Shown here one piece after another: positions 42,124-52,700 of a DNA stretch of 64,000 nt. The stretch comes from Coturnix japonica. Lineage: Eukaryota; Chordata; Aves; Galliformes; Phasianidae. Both the position numbers and the translations under genes were made by a program. Numbering within the stretch: position 1 is the first letter of the stretch; each line of letters starts with the position of its first letter. The stretch is from positions 434,001-498,000 of the forward strand of contig NC_029536.1 of NCBI RefSeq assembly GCF_001577835.2, written 5' to 3'. Below the pieces are notes generated by a model, which made no database searches, was not told where the DNA came from, and worked only from the letters and a program-made list of their open reading frames with translations.

Positions 42124-45100
42124 ATGAAGTGCTGCTGCCCAGGGGCGGCCTCGGTGAGTGCGGGGGGGCTGGGGGCCCAATGACCGGGCTGGTGTGTGCC
42201 TGGGTGCCCGGGGCGGGGGGTGGCTGTGGGTGGTCTCAGTGCTGTGAGATGTGCTCGGCAATGTGCTGAGGGGCCCGTGTCCCGTGAAAGCACTCACTGC
42301 ATCGGTCTGGGCTGTGCTGAACACTTGGAGGCTGCATCTGCCTCCTGCATCCCCACCCAGGGCACAGCGGTGGGACTGTGGGCAGGATATGGTCACAGGG
42401 GTGATGGGCACGGCACGGCCGTGGGGACCACGGGCACGGCACGGCCACGGGGCTGGGCACGGCCGTGGGCACAGCGGGCACAGTGCGGCCACGGGGAGCG
42501 GGGTGAGGCTGCAGGGACAGCGGGCAGAGCTCGGCCACGGGAGCACGGCCGGGCGGTGCCGAGAGACTGCGAACGTGGTCAGGGATCTGCAGCCCCGTGC
42601 ACGACGGGGGCAGACGGTGACGTCGGGGCTGCGGGCACTGAGTAGGTGGGTGCCCCAGCCCGGCGCTGCCGGGAGCGGAGCTGCAGCCGGAGCCGCGTTA
42701 CGGGTAGGGGCGGTGCTTGAGCGGCACAGGAAGCGGAGGCCCCGCGGCGGACGCGGTGCTGCGCGGTGCTGCCCACCGGCTGCGGGACGGGGCGGCTCGG
42801 CCGTGCAGGTCGGGCCCCGTTTTGCGGTGCTCGTGCCCGGCGGGGCCGCGCGCTGACTCAGACGTGCCGCCGGGCCCTTGTTGCGGTGCGGCCGCCCCGA
42901 TGGCATCGCCGTGTTATGCAAATGGCGCAGCCTGTGCACGGTTTCCAGTCCGGCGGCGGCGGCTTCAATAGAAAATGATTCAGTCCCTGTAATCGGGCTG
43001 ATCTCGGCTGGGAAATCCAGCCCCCGGCGTGGAATCCCCTGGCTCCCCGCCTGCCACGGCCGAGCAAACGCTGCTCACATCGCAGCGCCGTGTGCGGCCC
43101 CGGGACCCCACCCGGGCTGCAGGGGGTGGAGCAGGGCAGGCACCCCCCGTGCTCCCCCCGGAGCTCCCCCCGCTCAGCGCCCCGCAGGTGGCGGGGGAGC
43201 TGTGACCTACTTTGGGACGCACGCACGAAGCGCGATAGCATCGGGGACAGCGTGAGCTGGGCATGGTTTCCTCTCAGGGAGGAAATCGCCGAATCTGTGA
43301 GGCAGATAAAAGAGAGGAAAGTGGAGGGAGGTGTTAACCCTCCCGTGCCCTGATCTGCGCACCGCGTGGGGCTGAGCGCTGGGCTGGCTGATACCATCTG
43401 TGGGCTGGGTGCCCGTGGGCAGCGCTGGTCTGCCCGAGCCCGGCGGGGTGACCCGTGTGCCCACGCAGTGTGTGCCCTGTGCTGAGGTCAGGAAACCAAT
43501 TACTCAGGGACAGAGGGGAAAGCCCGGCACAGGGGCTGCCGTGGGGCATTCCCATCCCTGGGGCTGTGGGCACGGGGCTGCCCCTGGCTGTCCTGCCCTG
43601 CTGCCAGCCCTGCAGGGCACCGCATCCACTCGGCCTCACACTCTGCAGGCTGGGCATGGCTGGGGCTCAGGTGCCCGTTGTGCAGGGCTGGAAGCGCAGT
43701 GAGTGCAATAGCCCAGCCCCGCTGCCCTGGGATGCTTTCTCTGCACCCAGGCTCTCTGCAGCCTGCCCTCTCCCTGCCCACAGGTGCTCCTGGCAGTGCT
43801 GTGGCTGCTGGCCAGCGGGTCACAGCCCCCGGGCTGCCAGGACTGTGCCATGCTACGCAGACAGCAGGGCCTGGTGCTTCCACCCAACCGCCCTCAGAGG
43901 TCCACCATGAAGTCCTCCTGCCCCTCTGGGATGAGCTGGATCCATTCAGTCCGTCGGTGCTGTACCCTGTGTCCCGCAGGTGAGAAGTGCCCAGCTGGCA
44001 CGGCACCATGCACCAGGTGCATTGCTTGCCATGGGCACGGTGGCATGGCACTGCCTGGGCACACAGAGGTGGTCATGCTCATTGTCCCTCTGCTGCCCAC
44101 AGGGAAGTTCCTGCAAACCCCCTGCACAAGCCATGGGAACGGGAACGACAGCGTCTGCGTAGCCTGCCCCGCCGGCACCTTTCTCTCCCACCCCAACACC
44201 CGCACCAAGTGCGATGCTTGCTACACGTGTGACCAGCAGAGTGAGTTGGCAGTGTGCTGTGCCACACTGTGCCATGTTGTGCCACACTGCACCACGCTGT
44301 GCCATGTTGTGCCATGTTGTGCCATGTTGTGCCATGCTGTGCCATGCTGTGCCATGCAGTGCCATGCTGTGCTGTGCTGTGCCATGCTGTGCCATGCTGT
44401 GCCATGCTGTGCCATGCTGTGCCATGCTGTGCCATGTTGTGCCATGCAGTGCCATGCTGTGCCATGTTGTGCCATATTGTGCCATATTGTGCCATGCTGC
44501 CCTGCTCACCACCCACCCCTGCAGCTTTCCAGACTGTGGTGAGCAACTGCTCAGCCACCAGCAACATCGCCTGTGGCTGCGAGTCTGGCCACTTCCGTGA
44601 GTGCCAGAACAAGGATGACTCCTGCAGTGACTTCTCCTGCAAGAAGTGCAAGACCTGCCCTGGGAAGCTGCTCCTGCAGCCCTGTGAGTGCTTCCACCCA
44701 GCCCATGAGACGCCACCTGTGGGGCCTCCACTGCCCTGACACACACCCTCTCCCCAGGCTCAGACAGTCAAGATGCTCAGTGTGGGAGCTGCAAGCCCGA
44801 CTTCTATGCTGAAGGCAGCGAGTGCCACCCATGCCACACGTAAGCAGCTCCCAGGGTGTGCGTGCTGGCAACACGGCACAGTGCCCACCATCCCTCTCCT
44901 TGCAGGAGCACCCCGGAGACATGCAGTGAGGAGTGCCAGCGGGTGTGCGGCCTCCGTGCACGAGGTGTGTGGGGCGGTGAGGCTGGGGCTGAGGGTGGTG
45001 GGGCAGGGGGCATGGCTCCAGGGTACAGCACCGCTTCCTTGCAGGCTCGGGGCTGGAGTACATCCTGCTGGGCCTGACCGGGCCCCTCTTCCTGGGCACC

Positions 45101-45776
45101 CTTGCCATCTACCACAAGTGGAAACGGCTCCAGATGGAGACCCCGGCAGTCAGCCCCCTCCCCACAGTCCCACCCTGGGACTGCACCAACCCCACAGCCT
45201 GTATGCACCCCATCACCCAGAGGGCTGCTGCAACAGAGGTGCTGCAGTGCCAGGTGAGTGCCTGAGGTGGGACGGTGGCTACCGGCCACGGTTGGGTGGT
45301 CTGCACTGGACCTGGCCAAACTCTCCGGACAGGTGTGGGAGCCTGGCCCCAGCACGGCGAGGAGGAGCTCAGAGTCCAGGGCCTTGCTGCACCAACAGCC
45401 TGTCAGAGCAGCATTGACTGATGGCACCGCAGAGCCCTCGGTGCCCCAGGAGCCCAGCACAGCGCACAGCCCGGCCCCACCGCCCAGCAACCCCCAGCGC
45501 TGCGCCCTGCTGCAGGGCAGCCAGCTCTATGCCGTCATCAACGCGGTGCCAGTGCGGCGCTGGAAGGAGTTCATGCGGGTGCTGGAGCTGCGGGACACGG
45601 AGATTGAGCTGGTGGAGATGGAGGTGGCCCCGTTCCGTGACCGGCAGTACGAGATGCTGAAGCGCTGGTGCCAACAGACCAGTGCCACATTCGACCGCAT
45701 CTTCGCCGCCCTGGAGCACATGGACCTGTCGGGCTGCGCTGAGACGCTGCGCCAGAGCCTGGCACTGGGACCCTGA
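42124..45776 (+). CDS. TNFRSF25: TNF receptor superfamily member 25 (death receptor 3)
   Basis: Eight exons: 42124-42153, 43784-43979, 44103-44240, 44525-44683, 44758-44839, 44906-44964, 45045-45253 and 45333-45776. Phases close to 438 aa (human 417). The signal peptide is split between exons 1 and 2 (VLLAVLWLLASG). Exons 2-6 encode Cys-rich TNFR repeats, such as CDACYTCDQQ and CKKCKTCPGK. Exon 7 carries the single membrane helix (YILLGLTGPLFLGTLAIY) then a basic KWKR stop-transfer. Exon 8 ends in a death domain (about 355-437) with AVPVRRWKEF, YEMLKRW and ALEHMDLSGC. DR3 binds TL1A on T cells and signals through TRADD to NF-kB or death. Position beside PLEKHG5 and ESPN agrees with human. Exon 1 is short and its assignment rests on the signal-peptide fit. 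Confidence 0.92.
42154..43783 (+). other. TNFRSF25: TNFRSF25 intron 1 with CpG island
   Basis: A 1.6-kb intron. It contains a GGGCACGGC-rich imperfect repeat (42405-42550), a CpG-rich block (about 42640-42890), an ATGCAAAT octamer (42914-42921) and an AT-richer segment with AGATAA (43300-43310). Confidence 0.5.
42405..42550. repeat. GGGCACGGCCACGG imperfect repeat
   Basis: Degenerate 9- to 14-bp units of GGGCACGGC and GGCCACGGGG in TNFRSF25 intron 1. Confidence 0.65.
44248..44510. repeat. 10-bp satellite GTGCCATGCT filling TNFRSF25 intron 3
   Basis: About 26 tandem copies of a decamer, GTGCCATGCT with GTGCCATGTT and GTGCCATGCA variants. They make up nearly the whole 284-bp intron 44241-44524. 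Long open frames on both strands here are products of the repeat and not genes. Confidence 0.95.
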
Positions 45777-46150
45777 TTGCATGTCCCCAATGTGGTGACA
45801 CGGCCCCAGCGGCTGCTCCTGAGCCCCCTGACTGCACTGTGCCCGTCAGCAAAGGGAGCGGATCTGGTGCCATGGAGTGCCCTACCCCTAAGTATTGTTA
45901 CTTATGCCATGTAGACATTTTATGTCAGTTATCTGGACTGCTGGCTCAGGCTGCAGGAGCAGGACAGAACTCCCTTTCTGGGCCACTCACCCACCCCTAT
46001 TTATGTCCTCCTGCTCCTGGGACCCCATGCTGCTCGCAGGACGAGCAGGCACCGAGCCCGCTGCCAACCCATGGGATAGTTCTCGAGGCCGCCCAGCTGG
46101 TGCACATGGGTGGGCCTGCCCCTGCCCCAATAAAGCAGTGTGTTCTCCAC
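45777..46150 (+). other. TNFRSF25: TNFRSF25 3'UTR
   Basis: Runs from the stop codon (45774-45776) to the AATAAA at 46129-46134; no other feature. Confidence 0.75.
46129..46134 (+). promoter_or_regulatory. TNFRSF25: Poly(A) signal, TNFRSF25
   Basis: AATAAA followed by a GTGTGTTCT downstream element, about 350 bp past the stop. Confidence 0.85.
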
Positions 46151-46339
46151 CCCTTGGCGTCTGGCCCTTCTTCTGGGCTGCTGCCGGCCCCACAGCACAG
46201 AAGTGGGGCCAACCGGGCTCCTGGATGGGAGCATCACAGGTGGAAGCGCCATGGGGGATGGCACTCAGGCACGGCAGGAGGAGGGCAGGGGGGGCACTGC
46301 AGGCAGCCCCAGGAAGGCGCGGGGCACTGCAGGAGGGGA

Positions 46340-46345
46340 TTTATT
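46340..46345 (-). promoter_or_regulatory. ESPN: Distal poly(A) signal, ESPN
   Basis: TTTATT on the plus strand (AATAAA on the minus strand), about 390 bp past the stop of the actin-bundling form. It faces the TNFRSF25 signal across about 205 bp. Confidence 0.8.
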
Positions 46346-46730
46346 GTTTTAATCGCCGAAACGCGGAGGGTCTGGGTCAGACGTGGGCCGGGAGCCTCCC
46401 TCTAGCGGCTCCGGAGGAGGGAGGAGAGGAGCGCGGGGAGCACACGGCGTGCAGCGATTGCACAGCAGCCCCCGTGCGGCTCCGAGACCCCGCTCTGTGA
46501 GGGGCAGCGCTGGGGGCAGCAGGCGGGGCAGCGAGATGGGGCTACGAGGACATGGGAGGTGGCAGCGGGCGCTCCTGCGGGGCGGGGGAGGTGGGAGCAC
46601 CGGGGGCCGTTGGCGGCAGGAGGAGGGCGCTGGGTGCGTCCCGGTGGGCACCGGGCACGGAGCGGAGCCTCCTCCCACCACAAAGAGCCGGGAGCAGCGC
46701 GTGGGGGTGACGCTGCTGCAGGGAACGGGG

Positions 46731-49700
46731 CTAGTGCTTCGCTATGTCCCCTTTCTTGAGGATGATCTGCCTCTGCCAGGGCGCCAGCTTTGTCTCATCG
46801 TACCCAAGAGTCCTTAGCTTTTCTGACTGCTCCTTCTCCTTCTCCTCCTCCTCTCGCTTCTGCTTCTCTTGCTCTTTCCTGTTTGGCAGCAGAGGGGACA
46901 GGGCGCTGCGGGTCACCGAGCCCCCCAAGCACACCCACCCACCCACCCACCAGGAGAGGGGACGCGTGGCACTCACCGCTTCTGCTCCCTGCAAAGGCAA
47001 AGGGATGAGATGCCGTTAATGTGGGGCTGGGGGCGGCTGGCCGGCACAAACAGCCCCCGCCTGCCCTGCTCACCTCTCCTCCTCCAGCTTCTTGCGCAGG
47101 ATGTCCCTCCTCCAGGCCGGCATGCTGGCCAGGCGTGCCTCCTCCTCCTTCTCCTGCAACAAACAGGTACGTTATGGCCAGCCCCAGGAGCACAGCTGGG
47201 CTCCACAAGGGAAGCTGGGGTGTGCTGGCTCCTGGGCAGCAGCCCTCCCACAGACATCACCCCCGGGCGCACAGCTACAGGAAGCACGGCACGGAGGCAG
47301 CATGGCACAATATGGCGTGGCACTGGTGGGATGCAGCTCTGTGGCACAGCACCAGGTGGGTCCTGCTGTCCCGGTCCCCTTTGCTCTCCATGTTACCCCG
47401 GCGCAGGGAGCACGCGTGACCAAGGAGCGTGCAGAGCGCTGAGCCCTTCGCAGCACACACAGCTTTATTGCACAGACACGTGGGGGCCCACACTGCCCTG
47501 GCACTGCAAACATCACACCAAAGGGGAGCAGCGCCCCGAGCACAACACACAGACACAGCAATCGGCACACAGCAACCTCAACACACAGCCAGCCACGAGA
47601 CCCTCGAGAGGTCTGGGCACCTGGGACATCACGGCACAAGGCCAAACCCCACGGTCCTCAGAGCCGACCAGCAGCCCTGCCACTATGAGAGCAGCAGGGC
47701 AGCTGAGCCATGCCATGCACTGGTCGCACTGCTGCCTGCACCCAGCTGCAAACCCAGCTCTGTGCTCAGCAGCCCCACGCCTCCACCATGGCCCTGCCCG
47801 GCTCAGATATCGAACATCTCTGCCTCCTTCTCCTTCCAGAAGGAGAAGCTGCGGTCGATGTAGCGGCAGATGTCTTCATCGCTGAACTCTCCCAGCTCCG
47901 AGACCAGCTGGGCTGGCTCCTGCGTGCCCCAGGCTGTGGCTGCTGGGCAGGGGGGCGCGGGGCTCGATCCCACTGCTGCCGCTGTGCTGGAGGGGCTGTC
48001 CCCAAAGAACTCCTGCTTGAGATCCTCAAAGCCATCGAGCCAGCAGCGCTGACCAGCCTCGATCCGCTCCAGTGCGACGCGGTGGAAGCGTCGGATGCAC
48101 TCCCAGCTGTGGGTGCTCAGGCGGTCGAACATCTCATAGCACAGCAGGTGCCGGAATCGCCGCTCCTCAGGGCTGAGGTTCATCTCCAGCAGCTGGAAGT
48201 AGCCCAGCATGAAGAGGTCAAGCGAGAGGCTGTCGTAGGGCATGGGTGAGCCTCGCACATGGGGCAAGAAGTGCTCGGGCCAGTAGAGCACATCGGCACG
48301 GCTCAGCCGCTGGATCTGCCGCCCTGGCACACGGTGGGCCACGCTCCTCCAGCGTGCCAGCAGCCTCGCCACTGCCTGACGCTGCTTCCAGAGCCGCCGC
48401 AGCCGCTCGTCCCCATGGGTACGTGAGCCCGGTGCCTCCACCAGCGCCCATTTCTTCCAGTGCTCCATGAAGAGGGAGACAGCGCGCTCCTTGTGCGCAT
48501 CAATGCGTTCCTGCAGGCAGCTCAGCTCCGTCTGCACCGGGCGGCTCCGTCGCAGCATGCCATCCACATCCTCATCCCCGTAGTCCTCCTCCAGGACAGG
48601 CTCACGGGTGCAGCTGTCCATCAGTGCTCCAGCAGGCAAAGATCGCTTCCTCTTGGTGACCCTGGCGCGGGGCACGGGGGCTCCCACCAGCCCCTCATAG
48701 TTGGCCTTCAGGCTACGCACCGAGACACCACAGCGCAGGATCTCGTGCCGGGCATCCTGCTGGGTGCTGGCAGCAGCAGGGGGGGACTGCTGCGGCACGG
48801 CGCTGCTCACTGCTCCCCCTGCTCCAGGGCTCTCACGGCCCCCCAGCGCAGCCAGCAGCATGGCCATGCTCCTCAGCAGTGCAGAAGTCTTGCTGCACCA
48901 GGCAGGCAGGTCCTCAGCACGGCCCTGCAGGCGCCGGGGGTCGAGGGAAAAGCGCTCGGGGGCCAGAGCGGCCGAGAGCGGCAGGAGCTGCTGCAGCTCC
49001 TCCTCCAGCTGCTCCAGCTCTGTCTCCACTGTCTGCACCTTATGCATCACCTGTAGGTTTTCGATTTGCCTCTCAATGCGGAGAATGTCCTCCTCCGTCA
49101 TGAGCTGCCCAAAGGGTCCCAGAATGCCCCCATGGGCAGCGGAGTAGTGCCAGCACGGGGAGGACGAGACGCTCCCAGGCTCCAGCTAGGGCAGGAAAAA
49201 GGGCAGAACAGCTCCTGAGGATGCACCCCGCAGCCCTGCACACGCCAACCCCCCAGTACCAGGGTCCAGCAGGGAGCCAGGACCACGCACCACCAATAAC
49301 CACACGGGATGAGTGCTCCGGAATGGGTTTGCTGCCAGGCAGGGTGCATGGCACCCATGGCATGCACGGCGAGGCCATCCCCTGCATGCGGTGGGGCTGG
49401 GATCATCCCAGCATGGCAGGGAGCCAGAGCGATGCGGTTCCGCGCCATGTCCACGAGCCAGATCCTGGGCTGCTCTCACTGCACACAGCTCATGGGACCC
49501 CACAGCAAGGCCCCCCCTACCTTGCGCCGCTGCTCCTCTTCCTCCTGCATGCGGAGCTGCAGTTTGCGCACCATCACCTGCCGCTTCCACTCGGGGATGG
49601 GCCGGCCCTGCTCATCGTGGCTTGGCACCAGAGCCTCCACATCTGGGGGGGCCACAGCCCCTGGCCCTGGCACTGGCGAGCTCCCATTAAGCACTGGCTC

Positions 49701-52700
49701 TGGCGAGCCCCCCGCCACACAGCGCGGTGGCCCCCCGGCCTCAGGGGTGGCTGGTGGGGTGGGGGTCCTGGTGGGTGATGGGGAGGATGCTGGCGAGTCA
49801 GCCTGTGGAGGGGAGGAGGAAAGTGGGTACTTGCTGTGCCCCCACCCGACCCACAACACATCCCTCTGCCCCCTGCCACCTACATTGGCCCCTGCCTGGC
49901 CACTGCCGGAGAAGACGGTGGTGAAACCTTTGCTCTGCGGCGTCGGCTTCAGGCTCTTCCCAGCCTTGATTTCAGCCAGGAGCTCCGAGTTGTCGCCAGT
50001 GGGGGACATCATGTTGAACGACTTGGTGCCTGGTGGAGGAAGGCAGGGGGAGTGAGGGCTTTGCTGCTGCCAGCCTCTGCCCCTGGCTGTGCAGGCTGTG
50101 GGGGACAGAAGGCTGTAGGAGCCCATCAGACCATCACTCTGCACCCAACTCTCTGGAGCACCCACACCCACAGCACTGACCACAGCCCCCTGGCACCACG
50201 CTGCAGCGCTGAGACCACACGGACAGTAAGGCTGCCGGCAGCAGCCCAGGCACGGCAGCACAGCCCTGTGCTACCCTGCAGCCCCCCGCAGTGCCCCAGC
50301 AGCCTGGGGCCAGCACCGTGCCCCACAAGCACCCACCGTCTGTGCCAGCCATGCGTGCGTCCCTAACGGCCCATGGTGCCACACCAAGGCAGAGCCCCTT
50401 CCCTGCCGCCCCGCGCTCGCCCGCTTGGCTGTGCCGTGCCGGGGCCTGGATGCCCGTTGGTGCCGCAGGCACAGCCGGGTGCTCTCAATGCCATCCAGCT
50501 CCACTGAGCCCCCCAACCCCGGGAGCCGGCGCTAATAAAGCAGGCGCTGAGCTGCTGCCAACCAACGCTGCAATCAGCGGCGGGGGAGCGGCCGGTGCGC
50601 TCACGTGGCGAGGTAATGCCGGCCGGCTGAGCGCAAACAAAGACTTTCTGTGCGCAGGGCCGCGGGGGCCGCAGGGGGCACGGGGCTCTGCCAGCCCTGC
50701 CGGCCCCACGCTCCATGCCTGCCCCAGAGCTGTGTCAGCACAGGGCCCTGCTTCGCACCAGGCGGCACGTCAGCCTTGTGGCCTGGGACACTTTAGCTGC
50801 TCCGTGCTGGGCTGCAGGGAGCTCGCCCTGGTGGCCATCGGTGCTGGGAGAGGCTGTGTGACCCCAGCACCATGTGCCCCCAGCATCACGTAAGAGCACT
50901 GATAGCAGCACATGCGATGCCAGGGTGCCCCATCTTGGTGCGTTGCTGCTGGCACAGAGCAGCAAGCTGCGGTACTTACTCTTCATCTGTCTCAAAGCCT
51001 TTCCTTCTAGGGGGAGAAGAAGACAGGCAGCACAGCGCGTGTAGCAGAGGAAGGATTTGGCCACCACAAGACAAGAGAGAAGAGAAGCAGCCAGCAGTGA
51101 GAGCAAGTGGGGGCGGGCAGGCGTGGGAGCCCCCGCGCCGACACCGGAGGAGAGAAGGACAGAGAGACCGTCAGGAGCCGCGCCACGTGGAGCGCACCAT
51201 GGCGCAAAGAGAAGCGCGAGGGCGGCCAGGAGGCAGAGCCACGTGCCCGGCAGCGCGGTGCCCAGAGCCCCGACTTACTTCCCGTGGAGGAGGAGGAGCG
51301 GCGGGGCCCGGCGGGTGGCGGAGGCGGTGGGGGTGGTGGGCAGGCGGCATCGGGCAGTGGCGGAGGTGGCGGTGGAGGTGGCAGCTCAGTGCCGGGCTTG
51401 CTGTCTGCCGGGCCCCCATTGTGCATGGTGTCCGCGGGCAGCACGGAGCTCTGGAACAATGCGGGCAGGGGTCACAGGGGGTCGGGGCACTGCAAGGCAC
51501 GCAGCACCGGGGCTGCGCTCACCTCCTCGCTGTGTGCCATCCTGCGTGGGCCGGGCAGCTCTGCCGCGCTGGGCCCCAGGTGCTTGTAGTAGTCACCTGT
51601 GCTCGGCTGCTTGCTGAAGTTCCGCGACCGCCGCGTGGAGTCGGCCCGGCGCAGGCCCTCGGGGCTGCCCTCGCGTGACACCAGCTGCAATGGGAGCGCA
51701 GCTGAGCGGGTGCGCAGGGCAAGGCCTTGGCACAGCCATGGGGCTGAGGCCACGCGTGTGCCATGGGCTGGTGGAGGGCCTCGCTGGTGCCTGGCACCGT
51801 GACCCCATGCCCAGGAGCCCAGCTGAGCTTCCCCTGGGATAACCCCCTGGGAATGGGAGTGCCATGTCCTGGCCCCGCGGATTAGCCAGGAGCTGGAGCT
51901 TATCCCCATGGCCCGGAGCCCCGCTGCAAACCTGGCAGTCAATGTCACCATTAAGGCTATAAGACCCGCAGTAGCGCGGCCTCGGCTCACCCCTTTGCAT
52001 ACCTCTGGGGCTTTGCAGGTCATGCTGCGTGACACAGCACTGCATCCGCTGCTGGGTGAGGGATCCCACTGCGCCCTGCATCCCACACCCCACTCTCAGG
52101 GCCCCACTATTTGCATTTCCCTGCATGCCACCTCCACCCGAGGCATTTGCATGGCAAGCCCAGCTGCTCCGTACAGCCTGCAGCCTCCACTAAGTCAACA
52201 AGTGCCAGCTCGGTGCTTCCTGCTCCACCGGGCACTGAGCCAAGCCTGGCTCTGGCTCCGGCAGCCATGGCCCCAGCCCCATGGGAGGGTGCAAGGGTTG
52301 GTGCTGTGGGATCAAGCAGCACTCATGCACCCGGCACCAGCTGTGCCTGGGCTCACCCACACCCCATGAGTAGCCCCAGTTATTTGTCCTGGGTAGGGTT
52401 GCTCATTAGCCCCAGTTCCTCTAATGAATCCTGTGGGGAGCACGATGGGGAGCTGAGCCCAGAGCAGAGCTGGTGCACACCATGGTACCGAGCCCCCATC
52501 CCACCCGCCCCAGAGCCCAGCACTGCCCAGCACTGTGCACCAGGACCCTGTGGCCATGCTCCAGGCCCCTGCCCCCAGCCAGGCGCTGCTGCCCATGGCC
52601 TGAGGACCCCAAGCCCCCTGCACCCTGCACCCCCCCGCCCCGGGCGGTTGCGCCCCTCTTACCTGTACGTCCCGCTGAGCCCTCTCAGCTCCTGGCAGCA

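Noticed and set aside
44214-44600. Cys- and His-rich or Trp-rich proteins from the TNFRSF25 intron 3 region
   Set aside because: They are translations of the decamer satellite, open in several frames on both strands.
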